This document shows, one piece after another, positions 39,943 through 44,033 of a stretch of DNA of 44,033 nt (its first letter is position 1; each line of letters opens with the position of its first letter). The notes under the pieces are model-generated. The model searched no databases. It worked only from the letters and a program-made list of their open reading frames with translations, and was not told the DNA's origin. The translations under genes and the position numbers were made by a program. The stretch comes from RGIG1934 sp045122895 (GTDB lineage: Bacteria; Bacillota; Clostridia; Lachnospirales; Lachnospiraceae), in assembly GCA_045122895.1 (NCBI GenBank), contig JBGVIE010000038.1:1-44033 (forward strand), in the 5' to 3' direction.

Positions 39943-40797
39943 ATGTACGATCAGGTAACTTTGGGATTGAATGTAGATCCATTTATTTTAAGCGCACTTA
40001 AAGAGGATATAACAAGCGAGGATGTTTCCACAAACAGTGTAATGCCTGTAGCTACACAGGGAGAGGTAGACCTTATATGTAAGCAGGATGGTATTATCTG
40101 TGGACTTCAGGTGTTTGAGAGAACCTTCACACTCTTAGATAGCAACACAAGAGTAGAATTCTATGTAAAGGATGGAGACAAGGTAACAAATGGACAGCTT
40201 ATGGCAAAGGTATACGGAGATATAAGAGTTTTACTTTGTGGTGAGAGAACGGCGCTCAACTATCTTCAGAGAATGAGCGGCATAGCTACATACACAAGCG
40301 AGGTTGCAGCACTTCTTGAGGGAACAGGTATCAAGCTTTTAGATACAAGGAAGACAACACCTAACAATAGAATTTTTGAAAAGTATTCAGTGAGAGTAGG
40401 TGGAGGAAATAACCACAGGTATAACTTATCAGATGGAGTTTTATTAAAAGACAATCACATAGGTGCAGCAGGTGGAGTTAAGAAAGCAGTAGAGATGGCT
40501 AAAGCATATGCGCCTTTTGTAAGAAAAATCGAAGTTGAAGTAGAAACTTTTGAACAGGTAAAAGAAGCGGTGGAAGCAGGAGCGCACATCATTATGCTGG
40601 ACAATATGAATAATGAACAGCTAAAGGAAGCAATTGATTATATTGATAAGAGAGCAGAGATTGAAATATCAGGAAACGTAACAAAAGAAAATATTACACG
40701 GATTAAAGATATGGGTGTTGATTATGTATCCAGCGGAGCATTAACACATTCAGCTCCTATTATGGATATTTCACTTAAGAATTTGCACGCAGTGTAA
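39943..40797 (+). CDS. nadC: Nicotinate-nucleotide pyrophosphorylase (carboxylating)
   Basis: The 284-residue enzyme turns quinolinate and PRPP into nicotinate mononucleotide. Motifs include LLCGERTALNYLQRMSGIAT, LLDTRKTTPNNR and VRVGGGNNHRYNLSDGVLLKDNHI, which are the substrate-binding basic residues of NadC. The C-terminal half is seen in EVEVETFEQVKEA and IEISGNVTKENI. ATG 39943 begins four bases after the nadB stop; the preceding AAAGG lies inside nadB. An in-frame TTG at 39931 is a less likely start. Confidence 0.96.
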   Translation: MYDQVTLGLNVDPFILSALKEDITSEDVSTNSVMPVATQGEVDLICKQDGIICGLQVFERTFTLLDSNTRVEFYVKDGDKVTNGQLMAKVYGDIRVLLCGERTALNYLQRMSGIATYTSEVAALLEGTGIKLLDTRKTTPNNRIFEKYSVRVGGGNNHRYNLSDGVLLKDNHIGAAGGVKKAVEMAKAYAPFVRKIEVEVETFEQVKEAVEAGAHIIMLDNMNNEQLKEAIDYIDKRAEIEISGNVTKENITRIKDMGVDYVSSGALTHSAPIMDISLKNLHAV

Positions 40798-40822
40798 TTT
40801 TAATTTTGAAAGGATAGAGATT

Positions 40823-41365
40823 ATGAGTGGCGAAGAAAGACGTGAAAAAATCTTAAAAATTCTATCTGCCGGAAAAAATCCTGTGGCAGGTGTCGCACTT
40901 GCAAAAGAATTAAATGTAAGTCGTCAGGTTATTGTTCAGGATATCGCACTCATTAGAGCTAATGGAATTGATATTGTATCCACAAACAGGGGATATTTGA
41001 TAAACGAGAGCATGGAGTGTCAGAGGGTGTTTAAAGTCATCCATTCTGATGAAGAGGTAGAGGAAGAATTAGCACTTATGGTAGATCACGGAGGAAAGGT
41101 TAAGGATGTGTTTGTATACCATAAGGTATATGGTGTGTTAAAGGCTGAGATGAATATAAAGTCCAGGGTAGACATTAAGAGATATATGAATGATATAGGC
41201 TCCGGTAAGTCTAATCTTCTTAAAAATGTCACATCCGGATACCATTATCATACTGTAATTGCAGAGAATGAGGAGATTCTTGATGATATCCAGAAAGAAC
41301 TTAACCAGAGAGGTTTTCTGGCAAAGCTTCAGGACTATGAACCTGTTAATTTCTGGGACAAATAG
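40823..41365 (+). CDS. niaR: NiaR-type transcriptional repressor (HTH-3H)
   Basis: This 180-residue regulator has an N-terminal winged HTH of the HTH_11 type (about 5-60; VALAKELNVSRQVIVQDIALIRANG) and a C-terminal 3H domain. The three conserved histidines are in MVDHGGKV, FVYHKVYGV and SGYHYHTV, which bind a metal together with the nicotinate ligand. NiaR represses NAD synthesis and niacin uptake genes when niacin is plentiful. It is the last gene of nadB-nadC-niaR, 25 bases after nadC, with AAAGGATAG upstream. The palindrome at 38678 is the probable target, giving autoregulation. Confidence 0.92.
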   Translation: MSGEERREKILKILSAGKNPVAGVALAKELNVSRQVIVQDIALIRANGIDIVSTNRGYLINESMECQRVFKVIHSDEEVEEELALMVDHGGKVKDVFVYHKVYGVLKAEMNIKSRVDIKRYMNDIGSGKSNLLKNVTSGYHYHTVIAENEEILDDIQKELNQRGFLAKLQDYEPVNFWDK

Positions 41366-41383
41366 TTTTTGTAGGATATAACC

Positions 41384-41412
41384 TTGAAAAAAAAATAAAA
41401 ATTTATTATCAT
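41384..41412 (+). promoter_or_regulatory. Promoter of the SGNH hydrolase gene
   Basis: TTGAAA (41384-41389), a 17-base A/T-rich spacer and TATCAT (41407-41412) lie 37 bases before the ATG. No terminator was seen after niaR, so readthrough is possible. Confidence 0.5.
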
Positions 41413-41448
41413 ATAATTTATATTGTTTTTAAGGAGATATGAGATATT

Positions 41449-43317
41449 ATGAAATTCTACAATTACAAGAAAAAAATTGTCGCGGGCTTTTTATGTTTTA
41501 TGCTATTAGTTAATATGTTTGCGGGTTTCAAAACTGTAAGTGCTTCGACAAGTGAGAAAGAAATAAACGTTTTATTTATTGGGAACAGTTTTACAAAATA
41601 TGGACAGGTAAGTTATGGCGTACCAAGTATATTGGGTGAGATGGCGAAAGCAACAGATAAAAAGATTAAATGTACAACAATCAGACAGCCGGCATCACAT
41701 ATGATGTATTACGCATACCCTACAATCAAATATCCTTCATATTATAAGGAAGTATCACTTGCAATAATGAATTCGCAGTGGGACTATATCGTACTTCAGG
41801 ATATGAGCACAAATGGTGTAAGTAATGCTGAGAACGAGATGTATCCTGCTATCAGAACAATTAATGATTTAGTGTTGCGCTATCAGGAGAAGGCGAAAGT
41901 GTTGCTTTATTCAACCTTTGCTTTTGATAACGGAACAGAAATAGAATATAATGGTGTTAATCAAAAATTGACAATAGAGCAGTTTCAGCATGAAACAGCT
42001 AAAGCATATAATGAGCTTGGAAGAGAACTTGGTGTGGATGTTGTGCCGGTCGGTATGATGTTTTTACATTGTAACAAGATGTATCCTGATATAAATCTAT
42101 ATAGTGAAGATTCAAAGCATGCGAGTTACATAGGATATCATATTGCGGCAGCCACTTTTTATAATTATTTCTTTAATGAGGCTCCGGTTGTTACAAACCA
42201 AGATTTAAAATATTCAGATGTCAGCGATGAAGTATTAAAAAAAGTCAATGCTCTAGTGGACGATAAAATCACAATTGATTCTACATATAAGGAAATCAGA
42301 GTAGGAGAAAGTTTTTCACTGACTCACAAAATAATAGAAGATGAAGGTTCCAAACAATCTGACAAAGTGGATTATTTTATAATGAATAATGAAATAATTG
42401 AAGGTAATAAGTCTGGTGATTTCACGGCTGTTGCGGAAGGAAAGACAGCTATTATAGTACAGACAAAGAGTGGTGTTCAGGCTATATGTCAGGTGAATGT
42501 AACATCACACAAGAATGAAACGTTGTTTTTTAACAGGTCGTATTATCAAATAGGAAAGGGAGATACAATTAGAATTACTCCAACTACTAAAAAACACATA
42601 GATATGTTTGATTATACCTGGAGAGCATATAATAAAAAAGTTGCCAAGGTTGGATATGATGGAACGGTAGTATCCTTTATGCCGGGAAGAACATATATTA
42701 AGATAACAAAAAAGAGCAATTCAAATATAACAGCAAGATATATGCTATATGTTCAGTGCCCTACTCCTAAAAATGTAGAAGCTGTTAATCTGTATCCGGG
42801 GGATAAGAATGATCCTACTGCAATCAATCAGATTGTGTGGAGCAAGGTATACGGGGCGACAAGTTATAGAATATACCGCTCAGAAAATAGTAAGACAGGT
42901 TTTGAACTTATTGCTACAACAAGTAAAAATTCATATTTTGATTTGAAAGCCAGAACAGGAGTTACATCATATTATAAAATAGTTGCTACTGCCGGTTATA
43001 ATCTGACATACAGCGAAATAAGTCAAACTGCTAAAACATATGCAGTTGGTATTCCTGTGATTACAGAAGTAAAAAGTAACAAAAAAAATACAACGATAAC
43101 ATGGAATAAGGATAACCATGCTAGTTCATATATTTTATACAGAAAAAAAGCCGGAGAAAAATATAAAAAAATCGCAGTAATTAATAACAAAGATGTGACA
43201 AAATATGTAGATAAACAGACAAACAGCAAGAGAAAACGTTACTATAAAATTGTGACAGTTATTAATCAGGATGACGATACAATATATAGTGATGATTCTG
43301 TTGCAGTATCCAATTAG
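41449..43317 (+). CDS. Secreted SGNH-type hydrolase with Ig-like and Fn3 domains
   Basis: A signal peptide (VAGFLCFMLLVNMFAGF..., cut near SAS) leads to an SGNH/GDSL-like domain (about 38-245), probably DUF4886. The nucleophile is Ser47 in FIGNSFT. WDYIVLQDMS follows, and D221/H224 in EDSKHASYIGYHIAAATFY form the Asp-x-x-His of block V. An Ig-like segment (about 280-350), another beta module (about 355-440) and two Fn3-like modules (about 445-622; VWSKVYGATSYRIYRS and ITWNKDNHASSYILYR) complete the 622 residues. It probably removes acyl groups from polysaccharide outside the cell; substrate unknown. AAGGAGATATGAGATATT precedes the ATG. No cell-wall sorting signal was seen. Confidence 0.85.
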   Translation: MKFYNYKKKIVAGFLCFMLLVNMFAGFKTVSASTSEKEINVLFIGNSFTKYGQVSYGVPSILGEMAKATDKKIKCTTIRQPASHMMYYAYPTIKYPSYYKEVSLAIMNSQWDYIVLQDMSTNGVSNAENEMYPAIRTINDLVLRYQEKAKVLLYSTFAFDNGTEIEYNGVNQKLTIEQFQHETAKAYNELGRELGVDVVPVGMMFLHCNKMYPDINLYSEDSKHASYIGYHIAAATFYNYFFNEAPVVTNQDLKYSDVSDEVLKKVNALVDDKITIDSTYKEIRVGESFSLTHKIIEDEGSKQSDKVDYFIMNNEIIEGNKSGDFTAVAEGKTAIIVQTKSGVQAICQVNVTSHKNETLFFNRSYYQIGKGDTIRITPTTKKHIDMFDYTWRAYNKKVAKVGYDGTVVSFMPGRTYIKITKKSNSNITARYMLYVQCPTPKNVEAVNLYPGDKNDPTAINQIVWSKVYGATSYRIYRSENSKTGFELIATTSKNSYFDLKARTGVTSYYKIVATAGYNLTYSEISQTAKTYAVGIPVITEVKSNKKNTTITWNKDNHASSYILYRKKAGEKYKKIAVINNKDVTKYVDKQTNSKRKRYYKIVTVINQDDDTIYSDDSVAVSN

Positions 43318-43334
43318 CAGTTATGGAGGATGAA

Positions 43335-43880
43335 ATGGAGTTTACAAATGTATTAAGTACAAGAAGAAGCATTAGAAAATATGATGGTACAAGAATGTTA
43401 ACAAAAGAGCAGGTTGAAGAGTTAGTAAAAGCTGCAAATCTTGCACCAACTTGGAAGAATTCACAGACGGGAAGATTTCATGTAATTTTATCGGAAGATA
43501 TGAAACTGAAATTCAGAGAGGAATGTTTTGCACCATACAACGCCGGAAATACAGAGGGCGCAGCAGCTATTATTGTAGCAACATTCGTAGCTGGCACAGC
43601 CGGATTTGACAAGGATGGAAATCCGGATAACGAACTTGGAAATGGCTGGGGAATTTATGATCTTGGACTTCAGACAGAGAACCTTTTATTAAAGGCAACA
43701 GATATGGGACTTGGAACTCTTGTTATGGGTCTTAGGGATGCGGACAAAATCAGAGAATTACTTAATATTCCTGAGGAAGAGAAAATTGTGTCAGTAATAT
43801 CGGTAGGATATTTGGCAGAGGGTCTCGAACCAAAGATGCCACCGAGAAAAGAAATATCTGAAATCAGCAAAATATATTAA
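43335..43880 (+). CDS. Nitroreductase-family FMN oxidoreductase
   Basis: This 181-residue flavoprotein of the nitroreductase superfamily has STRRSIRKYDG near the N-terminus (FMN phosphate contacts), LAPTWKNSQTGRFHV and AAAIIVATFV. GWGIYDLGLQTENLLLKATDMGLGT and the closing ISVGYLAEG...PPRKEISEI also fit. It would reduce nitro or enone groups with NAD(P)H; the natural substrate is unknown. ATG 43335 has GGAGG five bases upstream (43326-43330); ATG 43323 lies before that site and is the alternative. It is only 17 bases after the hydrolase gene and may be cotranscribed with it. Confidence 0.93.
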   Translation: MEFTNVLSTRRSIRKYDGTRMLTKEQVEELVKAANLAPTWKNSQTGRFHVILSEDMKLKFREECFAPYNAGNTEGAAAIIVATFVAGTAGFDKDGNPDNELGNGWGIYDLGLQTENLLLKATDMGLGTLVMGLRDADKIRELLNIPEEEKIVSVISVGYLAEGLEPKMPPRKEISEISKIY

Positions 43881-43892
43881 TAAAAGCTTATG

Positions 43893-43943
43893 AAAGTCTT
43901 ATGAAAATGTTATTATAGTAACATGGTTCATAAGACTTTTTTT
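43893..43943 (+). terminator. Intrinsic terminator after the nitroreductase gene
   Basis: AAGTCTTATGAA (43894-43905) pairs with TTCATAAGACTT (43927-43938), 12 pairs, followed by a T-run to 43943. The loop itself contains ATGTTA/TAACAT, a second perfect stem. Confidence 0.85.
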
Positions 43944-44012
43944 ATGGAAAATGAAACTAAATTTATTTTTTTACGGGTATATAGATGAAGAACCAAAAAA
44001 GGAGATGTGATT

Positions 44013-44033
44013 GTGGAAGATTCGGAAATTGTA
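44013..44033 (+). CDS. Start of a gene cut by the window end (possibly ECF sigma factor)
   Basis: AAAAAAGGAGATGTGATT followed by GTG at 44013 gives (M)EDSEIV, open to the window edge. Only seven codons are seen. The start MEDSEI resembles some clostridial ECF sigma factors I remember, but this is too little to assign a family. Confidence 0.4.

Overview
The window looks like a chromosomal segment of a low-GC Firmicute of the Lachnospiraceae type (Butyrivibrio/Roseburia/Lachnospira-like). The reasons are strong purine-rich ribosome binding sites (often AAAGGATG or GGAGG), AT-rich promoters and U-tailed hairpin terminators. Typical clostridial families also occur: DUF4080 radical SAM, DUF1846, TrpB2, NiaR with nadABC, secreted Fn3/Ig-like proteins and GHKL/LytTR pairs. 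I recognised no tRNA, rRNA, CRISPR, transposase or phage genes.

Layout. 1-2895: the tail of an ABC ATPase, then an agr-like set (AgrB processing protease, LytTR regulator, GHKL kinase) with no recognisable AgrD. 2916-4991: an OmpR/PhoR-type two-component pair behind TTTACAT direct repeats. 5005-5904: a hairpin-rich element containing a bidirectional terminator, then pyrF on the minus strand. 6034-8634: a GGDEF-PAS-GGDEF-EAL protein. 8663-13959: a folded mRNA leader and a 1716-residue secreted beta-helix/Ig/Fn3 protein. 14032-23972: housekeeping genes (TrpB2, radical SAM, AlkD-like glycosylase, DUF1846, carB, YkgJ-type cysteine cluster, small anchored protein). 24071-29195: a sensory operon of a solute-binding lipoprotein, a chemoreceptor and a PTS EIIC-EAL fusion. 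29307-32552: galE and a secreted Fn3 protein. 32657-37606: a c-di-GMP-I riboswitch with terminator, an aureocin A53/lacticin Q-like peptide, a 57-residue membrane protein and two ABC transporters. 37671-41365: nadA divergent from nadB-nadC-niaR, with a probable NiaR operator. 41449-43880: a secreted SGNH hydrolase with Fn3 domains and a nitroreductase. 44013 onward: the first codons of one more gene.

The theme is cyclic di-GMP. The window holds a probable bifunctional c-di-GMP enzyme, a sugar-permease-like EIIC fused to an intact EAL phosphodiesterase next to a chemoreceptor, and a c-di-GMP-I riboswitch in front of a leaderless bacteriocin with its likely self-protection transporters. My main hypothesis is that sugar sensing and c-di-GMP level are tied to motility and to bacteriocin production. 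The riboswitch-bacteriocin link and the EIIC-EAL operon are the two items most worth following. Everything here is read by eye: domain names come from remembered family motifs, not from database searches.
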